Assembly: GCF_900090315.1 (NCBI RefSeq)
Contig: NZ_FMHZ01000002.1
Location: 62,001 to 126,000 of the forward strand
Length of the DNA stretch: 64,000 nt
Source of the DNA: Micromonospora citrea
GTDB taxonomy: Bacteria; Actinomycetota; Actinomycetes; Mycobacteriales; Micromonosporaceae
Reading direction: 5' to 3'
Positions 38,695 to 46,184 of the stretch are shown in pieces. How positions within the stretch are numbered: position 1 is the first letter of the stretch; every line of letters starts with the position of its first letter. A program made the position numbers and the translations under genes. The notes below the pieces were generated by a model that did not search any database, had not been told where the DNA came from, and was given only the letters and a program-made list of their open reading frames with translations.

Positions 38695-40771
38695 CAGCCA
38701 GGTGGGCATCCTGGACGGGACGACCTTCGTGGTCTGCGACCGCGCCGGCGACATCCTTCCGTCACCCGACACGCCGCTCGGTCTCTTCGCCCACGACACC
38801 CGTCTGCTGTCGAAGTGGGTGTTGACGATCAACGGGGAACGACTGAGCACCCTCGCGATCGACGACGTCCACTACTTCGAGAACCGGTTCTATCTGGTGC
38901 CGGGCGAGCAGGACGTGTACGTCAACAGCACCCTGTCGGTGCGCCGCACGCACACCCTGGACACCGGCCTGCACGAGGACCTCAGCATCATCAACCACGA
39001 CGGTCGACCGGTCGACCTGACCCTCAGGGTCGAGGCGGACGCCGACTTCGCGGACCTGTTCGAGGTCAAGGACGCGACAGCGCGGAAGAAGGGCCGGCAC
39101 TACCGGCGCATCGACGACGGGCGGCTCGTCCTCGGCTACGAGCGGGAACGGTTCCGGCGGGAGACCATCGTCTCCGCGTCGACCCCCGCCGAGCTGGACG
39201 AGAACGGGCTGACCCTGACGGTGCACCTCGAACCGCACGGCAAGTGGGCGACCAGACTGACCGCCGAGCCGGACCTCCCGATGCCCAGAGGGCTGGAACG
39301 GCTCGTCATCCCCCGGCGGGCAAGACACGCCAGCGACAAGGAGCGTCGGCTCGCCGAGTGGCTGGAGCAGGCGCCCCGGCTGGAGACCGACTGGGAGCCG
39401 CTGCGCGGCACGTACCGGCAGAGCCTCATCGACCTGGCCGCGCTGCGCTTCAGCCCCTTCCTCGCCGAGGACAGGAGCGTCCCCGCCGCCGGCCTGCCCT
39501 GGTTCATGTGCCTCTTCGGCCGGGACAGCATCCTCACCAGCCTCCAGACGTTGCCGTTCGCGCCGGAGCTGGCCGCCACCACCCTGCGGGTGCTCGCGCT
39601 GCGGCAGGGCAGCCGGGTCGACGACTTCCGGGAGGAGCAACCCGGCCGGATCCTGCACGAGATGCGGTACGGCGAGATGAGCGTCTTCGAGGAGACCCCG
39701 CACACGCCGTACTTCGGCAGCGCCGACGCCACTCCCCTGTTCCTCGTGCTGCTCGACGAGTACGAGCGGTGGACCGGCGACGTCGACCTCGTACGCTCGG
39801 TCGAGCACGAGGCCCGCGCCGCGATCGACTGGATCAACGAGTACGCCGACCTGACCGGCAGCGGCTACATCTCCTACCAGCGGCGCAACACCCGCAACGG
39901 CCTGGAGAACCAGTGCTGGAAGGACTCCTGGGACGGCATCTCGTACCGCGACGGCCGACTGCCGGGCTTCCCGCGGGCGACGTGCGAGCTCCAGGGGTAC
40001 GCGTACGACGCGAAGAGGCGCACGGCCCGGCTCGCCCGCGAGGTCTGGAACGACCCGGCGTACGCCGACCGGCTGGAGCGGGAGGCGGCCGACCTCAAGC
40101 AGCGCTTCAACCGCGACTTCTGGGTCGCCGACGGCGAGTACATGGCCCTCGCCCTCGACGGCGACGGCAGCCAGGTCGACGCGCTGTCGTCGAACATCGG
40201 CCATCTGCTGTGGAGCGGCATCGTCGACGAGGCGAAGGCGGGCGCCCTGGTGCGGCACCTGCTGTCCCCCGCGCTGTTCAGCGGCTGGGGCGTGCGCACG
40301 CTGGCCGAGGGCGCGGGCCGTTACAACCCGATCGGCTACCACGTGGGGACCATCTGGCCGTTCGACAACTCGTTCATCGCCTGGGGCCTGCGGCGCTACG
40401 GGTACGCCGACGAGGCGGCGCGGATCGCGGCCGGCATCCTCGACGCCGCGGTCTTCTACGACGGCCGGCTGCCCGAGGCGTTCGCCGGCTACCGCCGCTC
40501 CGAGACGAGGTACCCGGTCAACTATCCCACCGCGTGCAGCCCGCAGGCGTGGTCCGCCGGGGCCACCCTGCTGCTGTTGAGGACGATGCTGGGCCTGCGC
40601 CCGGTCGGCGAGGATCTCGTGATCAGGCCCGCGCTTCCCGCTAACCTCGACTCCGTGGCGTTGCTCGACATTCCCGGGCGGTGGGGGCGCCTCGACGCGT
40701 ACGGCCGGGGGCCGGCCGCGGCGGGCGGCCGGGGTCACCAGCCGGCGCCGCAGCAGATCTCCGCCCCCTGA
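38687..40771 (+). CDS. Glycogen-debranching / amylo-alpha-1,6-glucosidase family protein (paralogue 2)
   Basis: 694 aa. The N-terminal GDE_N-bis domain (LGLFAHDTRLLSKWVLTING) precedes an (alpha/alpha)6 glucosidase domain with LPWFMCLFGRDSILTSLQTL, EEQPGRILHEMRYGE, NQCWKDSWDGISYRDG and GWGVRTLAEGAGRYNPIGYH. Same architecture as the protein at 27702, with conserved WKD and GWGVRTL signatures but clearly diverged. Overlaps the SCP2-like gene. ATG 38687 is preferred to GTG 38681 because GAGGGG sits 6 nt before it. Confidence 0.85.
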   Translation: MVDSQVGILDGTTFVVCDRAGDILPSPDTPLGLFAHDTRLLSKWVLTINGERLSTLAIDDVHYFENRFYLVPGEQDVYVNSTLSVRRTHTLDTGLHEDLSIINHDGRPVDLTLRVEADADFADLFEVKDATARKKGRHYRRIDDGRLVLGYERERFRRETIVSASTPAELDENGLTLTVHLEPHGKWATRLTAEPDLPMPRGLERLVIPRRARHASDKERRLAEWLEQAPRLETDWEPLRGTYRQSLIDLAALRFSPFLAEDRSVPAAGLPWFMCLFGRDSILTSLQTLPFAPELAATTLRVLALRQGSRVDDFREEQPGRILHEMRYGEMSVFEETPHTPYFGSADATPLFLVLLDEYERWTGDVDLVRSVEHEARAAIDWINEYADLTGSGYISYQRRNTRNGLENQCWKDSWDGISYRDGRLPGFPRATCELQGYAYDAKRRTARLAREVWNDPAYADRLEREAADLKQRFNRDFWVADGEYMALALDGDGSQVDALSSNIGHLLWSGIVDEAKAGALVRHLLSPALFSGWGVRTLAEGAGRYNPIGYHVGTIWPFDNSFIAWGLRRYGYADEAARIAAGILDAAVFYDGRLPEAFAGYRRSETRYPVNYPTACSPQAWSAGATLLLLRTMLGLRPVGEDLVIRPALPANLDSVALLDIPGRWGRLDAYGRGPAAAGGRGHQPAPQQISAP

Positions 40772-40782
40772 CGGGAGGGACG

Positions 40783-41385
40783 ATGCGAGAAATCGACCCG
40801 GCGCGTACGGCCGTCGTCGGCGTCCACTGGCAGCACGAGGTCGTCAGCCCCGACGGGCTGTTCGGCCCCTTCTTCGCCGAGCAGGTCGCCCGGCACGACG
40901 TCGCCTCGCACGCGGCGCGGGTCAACGCGGCCGTGCGCGCCGCCGGTGGTCTCGTCGTGTACACGCGGGTGGCGCACCGGCCCGGCCATCCCGACCTCAT
41001 CCCCAACACGCCCAGCTTCGCCATGATCGCCGAGCGGCAGGCCTTCCTGGAGGGCGCGCCGAAGTCCCGCATCATCGACGAGCTCGCCCCGGAGGCCGGC
41101 GACGTCGTCATCACCCACGTGCGGCTCACCGGCTTCTTCGGCACCGAACTGGACACGGTGCTGCGCCGCAGGAAGATCGACACCGTCCTGTTCACCGGCG
41201 TGGCCACCAACCTGTCCGTCACCGGCACCGCCTTCGAGGCGGTCAACCACGGCTACCGACCCGTCATCGTCTCCGACGCGTGCACCGCCGCGACCGACGA
41301 GGCGCACCGGGCGAGCCTGGAGACGCTGGGCCGGCTCGGCGAGGTGGTGACCACCGCCGACGTCGTCGACCGCCTGGGTGGTTGA
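40783..41385 (+). CDS. Isochorismatase-family protein with altered catalytic triad
   Basis: 200 aa with the cysteine-hydrolase fold: AVVGVHWQHEVV, GFFGTELDTVLRRRKIDTVL, GVATNLSVTGTAFEA and HGYRPVIVSDA. The usual nucleophilic Cys (GVATNxCV) is Ser, the first Asp (VIDxQ) is His (GVHWQ), and the usual Lys before the FFGT segment is Arg or missing. It may be a pseudoenzyme, a ligand-binding protein or a divergent hydrolase. GGGAGGG precedes the ATG, 11 nt after paralogue 2. Confidence 0.8.
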   Translation: MREIDPARTAVVGVHWQHEVVSPDGLFGPFFAEQVARHDVASHAARVNAAVRAAGGLVVYTRVAHRPGHPDLIPNTPSFAMIAERQAFLEGAPKSRIIDELAPEAGDVVITHVRLTGFFGTELDTVLRRRKIDTVLFTGVATNLSVTGTAFEAVNHGYRPVIVSDACTAATDEAHRASLETLGRLGEVVTTADVVDRLGG

Positions 41386-41512
41386 GCCGCGACGGCGCAC
41401 GGCCCGCCCGCATTCGGGCGCCGTCGCGGGCGCGGGTCAGCACGGGTGGCGGCTCTCGGTTGGGCCGGTCGAGGCCGAGGGCCCGTCGCGGCGGTCCGGC
41501 CGGCGAATGTGG

Positions 41513-41541
41513 TTGGCGACGCGGGCGGCGTCCCCTACCGT
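41513..41541 (+). promoter_or_regulatory. Promoter of Y RNA copy A
   Basis: -35 TTGGCG (41513-41518), 17-bp spacer, -10 TACCGT (41536-41541). The expected start, 7-8 nt on, is the first base of the predicted closing stem of copy A (41549). Copy C has the same -10 at the same offset. Confidence 0.6.
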
Positions 41542-41548
41542 GGTGGGG

Positions 41549-41700
41549 CACCTCCCGGTGCGCAGGCAACGGCTACTTCCGCTTCCCACGGGGAGACGCG
41601 GGTTCGAATCCCGCCGCCGTGACACGGTGTCGACCAGTGGCCCAGGTCGCCTTGGCCCGCAAGGGCCGGTTTCCGTTGCCGCCCTTGGTCTCGGGAGGTG
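41549..41700 (+). ncRNA. Y RNA (YrlA-like), copy A, with tRNA-like module
   Basis: 152 nt. Closing stem CACCTCCCG/CGGGAGGTG (9 bp); internal loop GTGCGCA opposite GCCCTTGGTCT; inner helix GGCAACGG/CCGTTGCC (8 bp). The inner helix carries an A-T pair where the other copies have G at that position, opposite C in two of them, i.e. covariation. The apical part has a T arm (GCGGG-TTCGAAT-CCCGC, 41598-41614), a short closed acceptor-like stem (CGCCGT/ACGGTG), a D-like arm (GACC/GGTC, loop with GG) and a GCAA-capped hairpin. It lies upstream of the Ro60-like gene that would bind it. Confidence 0.85.
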
Positions 41701-41706
41701 GGCATG

Positions 41707-41813
41707 CCGCTCACCCGGTGCGAAGGCGACGGTTACTTCTGGTGGCGACCCCCGTGGGGCCGCGCGGTTCGAACCCGCACACGCCGCCGCCGACCTCGAC
41801 CTCGGGTGGGCGG
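41707..41813 (+). ncRNA. Y RNA-like, copy B, T arm only
   Basis: 107 nt, starting 6 nt after copy A. Closing stem CCGCTCACCCG/CGGGTGGGCGG (11 bp, one G-U); internal loop GTGCGAA opposite GACCTCGACCT; inner helix GGCGACGG/CCGCCGCC (one mismatch). Inside are a CCCC/GGGG hairpin and a T-arm-like GCGG-TTCGAAC-CCGC, but no acceptor or D-arm half. No separate promoter is apparent; it is probably processed from a transcript shared with copy A. Confidence 0.65.
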
Positions 41814-41883
41814 CGTGTCCGCAACGCCCTGCCGCGTCGGCGTTTGCGTGAGAAGCCGCATGCGACCGGCCGCCGAAACCGCC

Positions 41884-41913
41884 TTGCCCACCCGCCGGAG
41901 CCACCGTTACCGT
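41884..41913 (+). promoter_or_regulatory. Promoter of Y RNA copy C
   Basis: -35 TTGCCC (41884-41889), 18-bp spacer, -10 TACCGT (41908-41913). As for copy A, the -10 ends 8 nt before the first base of the predicted stem (41921). Confidence 0.5.
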
Positions 41914-41920
41914 CGTGCCC

Positions 41921-42014
41921 GCACTTCCCGGTGCGCAGGCGACGGTTACATCTGGAGGGGCTCACGCCCCGGCGAAGGGTTCCGTCCGTCGCCGGCTCTG
42001 ATCTCGGGAGGCGC
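41921..42014 (+). ncRNA. Y RNA-like, copy C, without tRNA-like module
   Basis: 94 nt, the shortest copy. Closing stem CTTCCCG/CGGGAGG (7 bp, one G-U) extended past one mismatch; internal loop GTGCGCA opposite GGCTCTGATCT; inner helix GGCGACGG/CCGTCGCC. The apex holds only a GGGGC-TCAC-GCCCC hairpin and a fragment GGGTTCC that may be a decayed T arm. It would keep the protein-binding part but lack the tRNA mimic. Confidence 0.65.
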
Positions 42015-42021
42015 GACCACA

Positions 42022-42162
42022 CGCACACCCGGTGCGCAGGCGACGGTTACTTCATGGATCCGCGGGTTGGGGGTTCGAATCCCTCCGGGGCCCACGGGCT
42101 CCGTAGCTCAATGGACAGAGCTGCGGACACAGTCCGTCGCCGACTCTGGTCTCGGGTGTGCG
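42022..42162 (+). ncRNA. Y RNA (YrlA-like), copy D, with circularly permuted tRNA
   Basis: 141 nt. Closing stem CGCACACCCG/CGGGTGTGCG (10 perfect bp); internal loop GTGCGCA opposite GACTCTGGTCT; inner helix GGCGACGG/CCGTCGCC. The insert reads, in order: anticodon-stem half (42059-42064), T arm GGGGG-TTCGAAT-CCCTC (42069-42085), acceptor 3' half GGGGCCC, two bases AC, acceptor 5' half GGGCTCC, TA, D arm GCTC-AATGGACA-GAGC (42106-42121), anticodon-stem half (42122-42127). It ends 38 nt before the Ro60-like start codon. Confidence 0.87.
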
Positions 42163-42200
42163 TGCGGTGGCGTCTCCCCGTAGGCGAACGTGGGGGCGTG

Positions 42201-43742
42201 ATGGCCAGGTTCAACCTCAGGCTGCGCCGGAACGGGCGGGGCGCGGGCGACGGGCTCGTCACCGCCGAGGACGCGCCCGGCTTCGCGCGCGAGCCGCGCA
42301 CGGAACTGTTCCTGCTCGGCGTGTCGAACATGGTCGGCGAGGAGACCTTCTACGAGGGTGCCGCCGACCGGGACGCCCGGTTCCGTGAGCTGGTCGCCGC
42401 CGTCGCCGTCGCCGATCCCGACTGGTTCGCCCGCTTCGTGCCGTGGCTGCGCACCGGGGCGATGCTGCGTTCGGCGGCCGTGGTGGCCGCACTGGAGGGT
42501 GCCCGCGCGCAGGTCGCGGCCGGCATCCCCGGTTCGCGGACGATCGTGGACTCGGCGTTGCAGCGCGCGGACGAGCCGGGCGAGGCGCTCGCGTACTGGC
42601 TGGGCCGCCACGGTCGTACCCTGCCGAAGCCGGTCAAGCGCGGCATCGCCGACGCGGCGGTGCGGCTCTACCACGAGCGGAGCCTGCTCAAGTACGACTC
42701 CGACCGCAACGCGGTCCGGTTCGCCGACGTGCTCGACCTGACGCACCCGGTGGCGAGGGACGAGCGGCAGGGTGACCTGTTCCGGCACGCGCTGGACCGC
42801 CGGCACCAGCGGGACAATCCGCTGCCGGCGTCGCTGACGATGCTGGCCGCGCGGGCCGCGCTCATGGCGTTGCCCGTCGAGCGGCGCCGGGAGGTCACCG
42901 ACCCGGCGGTGCTGGAAGCGGCCGGAATGACGTGGGAGGCGCTCGCGGGCTGGCGACAGACGACGATGGACGCCCCGGCCTGGGAGGCGATCATCCCGTC
43001 GATGGGCTACCTGGCGCTGCTGCGCAACCTGCGCAACTTCGACCAGGCCGGCGTCGGCGACGCCGTCGCCGAGACCGTGGCGGCGAAGCTGTCCGACCCG
43101 GGCGAGGTGGCCAGGTCGCGGGTGCTGCCGATGCGCTTCCTGTCGGCGTACAACGCCGCGCCGAGCCTGCGGTGGGCGTACCCGCTGGAGAGGGCGTTGC
43201 AGCACGCCCTGGCGGACGTGCCCGCCCTGGACGGGCGGACCCTGATCCTGATCGACACGTCGGGGTCGATGACCAACGCGTTCAGCAAGGACGGCACGTT
43301 GCGCTGCTGGGACGCGGCCACGGTGTTCGGCCTGGCGCTGGCGGCCCGCGCGCGGGAGGCGACGGTGGTGTCCTTCTCCCACACCAGCGCGGTGTTTCCG
43401 GCCGTCGCCGGCGAGTCGGTGCTGGCGGCGGTGCGCCGGTTCAAGCAGGACGGCTACTTCTACGGCCAGGGGACCGAGACGGAGAAGGCGGTACGCGAGC
43501 ACTACGCCGGGCACGACCGGGTGGTCATCCTCACCGACGAGCAGGCCCACTGGCACGGCTCGGCGGACGTGACCGCCGCGGTGCCGGCGCGGGTGCCGGT
43601 GTACACGTGGAACCTCGCCGGCTACCGGGCCGGGCACGCGCCGACGGCCGGGAACCGGCACACGTTCGGTGGCCTGTCCGACGCGGCGTTCGCCATGATC
43701 CCGCTCATCGAGGCGGGATCCCGCGAGCGGTGGCCCTTCTGA
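42201..43742 (+). CDS. rsr: Ro60/Rsr ortholog, TROVE-domain Y RNA-binding protein
   Basis: 513 aa. The N-terminal TROVE domain (about 1-340, HEAT-like ring) includes WFARFVPWLRTGAMLRSAAV, LKYDSDRNAVRFADVLDLTH and PSMGYLALLRNLRNFDQAGV. The C-terminal vWA domain has an intact MIDAS starting at Asp352 in LILIDTSGSM, plus VVILTDEQAHW. Ro60 proteins form rings that bind Y RNAs on the outside and misfolded RNA ends in the centre, acting in RNA quality control with nucleases. ATG 42201 follows GGGGG. Four Y-RNA-like genes lie upstream and a terminator follows. Confidence 0.95.
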   Translation: MARFNLRLRRNGRGAGDGLVTAEDAPGFAREPRTELFLLGVSNMVGEETFYEGAADRDARFRELVAAVAVADPDWFARFVPWLRTGAMLRSAAVVAALEGARAQVAAGIPGSRTIVDSALQRADEPGEALAYWLGRHGRTLPKPVKRGIADAAVRLYHERSLLKYDSDRNAVRFADVLDLTHPVARDERQGDLFRHALDRRHQRDNPLPASLTMLAARAALMALPVERRREVTDPAVLEAAGMTWEALAGWRQTTMDAPAWEAIIPSMGYLALLRNLRNFDQAGVGDAVAETVAAKLSDPGEVARSRVLPMRFLSAYNAAPSLRWAYPLERALQHALADVPALDGRTLILIDTSGSMTNAFSKDGTLRCWDAATVFGLALAARAREATVVSFSHTSAVFPAVAGESVLAAVRRFKQDGYFYGQGTETEKAVREHYAGHDRVVILTDEQAHWHGSADVTAAVPARVPVYTWNLAGYRAGHAPTAGNRHTFGGLSDAAFAMIPLIEAGSRERWPF

Positions 43743-43752
43743 TCCGCGCCGC

Positions 43753-43783
43753 GGCGTCGGCCTCCCACGCGGAGGCCGACGCC
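43753..43783 (+). terminator. Hairpin after Ro60-like gene
   Basis: Perfect 13-bp arms (GGCGTCGGCCTCC and complement) with a CACGC loop, 11 nt after the stop. Clear end of the Y RNA-rsr unit. Confidence 0.75.
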
Positions 43784-43994
43784 AGGCGGATCATCCGTCG
43801 GCGGTCTCCGGCCGGTAGGACGACTCGGGTGCGGCCGAACGCACGGCGCAGCGGCGCGACGTCGTCGCCGCCGAGGTCGGGGTGGAGCGGCGCGAGATTC
43901 GTGACCACCTCGTCGAGCGTCCCCCACACGAGCTGCGCACCGAACGCCGTTGCCGGTCCGGCCCCGGCCGGCGGTCCTGGCCTGTCGGACCACG
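43784..43994. other. Gap between rsr and lanthipeptide transporter gene
   Basis: About 210 bases between convergent genes. A minus-strand frame of 74 codons crosses the rsr terminator hairpin and the rsr 3' end; it is not accepted as a gene. Nothing else seen. Confidence 0.4.
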
Positions 43995-46184
43995 TCAGTG
44001 ACGTCCCTGCCGCAACAGCTGCCCCCCGGTTGCCGCACGCTCCGTCAACCCACCTGTCTGCCGCCGCGCCAGTTCGGCGTACCGGCCGCCCAACGCCATC
44101 AGCTCCTCGTGGTCGCCACGCTCGACGATCTCGCCGTGGTGCAGCACGACGATCTGGTCGGCGTCGCTGACCGTGCTGATCCGGTGTGCGATCACGATCC
44201 GCGTGCAGCCGAGCGCCGACAGTTCAGCGGCGATCGCCGCCTCGGTCAGGGTGTCGAGGTGGCTGGTCGCCTCGTCGAGCAGGAGCACGTTCGTCCTGGC
44301 CAGCAGCGCCCGGGCGATCGCCAGTCGCTGTCGCTGGCCCCCGGAGAGCGCGCCCCCGCCCTCACCGACGCCGGTACTCAGGCCCATCGGCATGCGCTCC
44401 AGGTCCGGCAGGAACTGCACCTTGCGCAACGCCTCGCGCAGTTCGTCGTCGCTGACGTCGAGCCGGCCGAGCGTCAGGTTGTCGCGGATGGAACCGCCGA
44501 AGATGTACGGGAACTGGGTGACGACGCCGAAGCGGCGGCGTAGCGGCTCCAGGTCGTAGTCGTCGAGCGGGCGCCCGTCCACCAGGACGCTCCCCGCGCT
44601 CGGCCGCAGGAGGCCGGTGAGCAGCCGTACCAGGGTGGTCTTGCCGGAGCCGGTGGATCCGACGACGGCCAGCTTCGACCCGGCCGCGACCCGCAGGTCG
44701 ATGTTCTTGAGCACGAGCGGTGTGCCGAGGTCGTACCGGAAGTCGACGCCACGCAGCTCGATCTCGCCGCGCAGCTCGGTCGGCTGGTGGGCCTGCGGGC
44801 GGGCCGGCTCCGGTTCCTCGTTCAGCACGTCGTAGATGCGTTCCAGGTGAGACCCGATCGTCTGGAGGTACCGCAACGCGCCCATCACCTGCCCGACGGG
44901 AGCCAGCAGCAGACCGGCGACGACGTTCAGGCCGAGCATCGTGCCGAGCGACATCCGGCCGGCGACCACCTGGACGACGCCGAACAGGAGGAGCACCAGC
45001 GGCGCGGCGACCTGGAACATCCCCATCGCCGACTCGTTGACCAGGTCCAGCCGCCGGCGCTCGAATCCCACCCGCACCGACACGGTGAACCGGTCAGCCC
45101 ACCGTCGCAACGCCCAGTTCGACAGCCCGGAACTTTTCAGGAACTCCGCCCCGGCCAGCGCGTCGATCGCGCTGCTCTGCGCCTTCGCGTCGGCGGCCAG
45201 CTCGCGCTGGGCACGCTCGTGGACCAGTCGGATGGTGCTCAGCACGATGCCGAACTGGGCGACCGCCAGGACCGCGACCACCGCGGCGTACGCCGGGCTC
45301 AGCGCCACCAGAAGGGCGGTGTAGACGAGGACGAAGACGGTGTCCAGCAGGAGCGTGGCCAACTGCGAGGTGAGCATGTCCCGCACGGCCATGTTGCTGC
45401 TCAACCGGCCCATCAGGTCGCCCGCGCCCCGGGTTTGGAAGTACGCGTACGGCAGTCGCATCAGGTGGCTCATGAAGCGCTCGCCCAACGTGCCGTCGAG
45501 CCGACGTTGCAGCACCAGCAGCGCCAGCCCTCGGCAGAGGGTGGCGAGGGTGTGTGTCGCGATGTACGCGCCCACGCCGACGGCGAAGAGGGACAGGGTG
45601 TCCGCCCGCTGCCCGACGAGGACGTCCACCCCGTACTTCGTCGCCCAGGCGGAGGCGAGCCCGAGCACCTGCACCACGGCCGAGAGCGCCACGGCCAGCA
45701 CCATGAGCAGCGGCGCCAGCCGGACCAGGTCACGGAGGAACCGCAGGGCGAGGTGGTCGCGGATCGAGCGGCGCCGACGGCGCAGCGACTCCTCCGGCGT
45801 GAACTCCAGCACGGTGCCGGAGAACTCCGCGAAGAACTCCTCGTGTGTCAGCCGCCGCCGGCCGTGTCCGGGATCCACCATCCGGATCCGGCGTGGCCCG
45901 ACCTTCTCCAGCACCGTGAAGTGGTCCTCGCCCCAGTGTGCGATGGCGGGCAGGCGGACGCTGGCCAGCCCGGCCTGGTTGACCCGCAGTCCCCGTGCGG
46001 CCAGCCCGTACTCGCGGGCCACCTCGAGGATGCGGCGGGCGCTGGTGCCGTCGCGTCCCACCCCGAAGTGGGCGCGCAGCTCCCGGACCTCGGTGGCGCG
46101 CCCCAGACCGCCGAGCACCATCGCCAGGCAGCTCGGCCCGCACTCGGTGCTGCTCATCTGCACGATCACCGGTACGCGGGTCAT
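43995..46184 (-). CDS. lanT: Bifunctional peptidase/ABC exporter for lanthipeptides (LanT)
   Basis: 729 aa. The N-terminal C39 peptidase (about 1-135) has catalytic Cys in SSTECGPSCLAMVL, His in HWGEDHFTVLE and Asp in VDPGHG; it cuts leaders after double-Gly-type sites. A six-helix membrane domain (about 160-440) is followed by an ATPase: Walker A GSTGSGKTT, signature LSGGQRQRLAIARAL, Walker B VLLLDEATSHLD, switch IVIAHRIST. It overlaps the lanM1 stop by 4 nt, so the two are co-translated. It is the only exporter in the cluster and probably serves all three precursors. Confidence 0.93.
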   Translation of the reverse strand: MTRVPVIVQMSSTECGPSCLAMVLGGLGRATEVRELRAHFGVGRDGTSARRILEVAREYGLAARGLRVNQAGLASVRLPAIAHWGEDHFTVLEKVGPRRIRMVDPGHGRRRLTHEEFFAEFSGTVLEFTPEESLRRRRRSIRDHLALRFLRDLVRLAPLLMVLAVALSAVVQVLGLASAWATKYGVDVLVGQRADTLSLFAVGVGAYIATHTLATLCRGLALLVLQRRLDGTLGERFMSHLMRLPYAYFQTRGAGDLMGRLSSNMAVRDMLTSQLATLLLDTVFVLVYTALLVALSPAYAAVVAVLAVAQFGIVLSTIRLVHERAQRELAADAKAQSSAIDALAGAEFLKSSGLSNWALRRWADRFTVSVRVGFERRRLDLVNESAMGMFQVAAPLVLLLFGVVQVVAGRMSLGTMLGLNVVAGLLLAPVGQVMGALRYLQTIGSHLERIYDVLNEEPEPARPQAHQPTELRGEIELRGVDFRYDLGTPLVLKNIDLRVAAGSKLAVVGSTGSGKTTLVRLLTGLLRPSAGSVLVDGRPLDDYDLEPLRRRFGVVTQFPYIFGGSIRDNLTLGRLDVSDDELREALRKVQFLPDLERMPMGLSTGVGEGGGALSGGQRQRLAIARALLARTNVLLLDEATSHLDTLTEAAIAAELSALGCTRIVIAHRISTVSDADQIVVLHHGEIVERGDHEELMALGGRYAELARRQTGGLTERAATGGQLLRQGRH

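Noticed and set aside
42069..42121. A canonical tRNA gene
   Set aside because: T arm precedes acceptor and D arm, the acceptor end is closed by two bases and no anticodon loop exists. It is a permuted module of a Y RNA.
41280..42200. In-frame N-terminal extension of the Ro60-like protein through the Y RNA region
   Set aside because: The frame is open only because of high GC. Its translation is Arg/Pro-rich, family homology begins at 42201, and the DNA is explained by RNA stems.
43705..43929. 74-codon minus-strand gene after rsr
   Set aside because: It overlaps the rsr 3' end and runs through the 13-bp terminator hairpin; no ribosome site and no recognisable domain.
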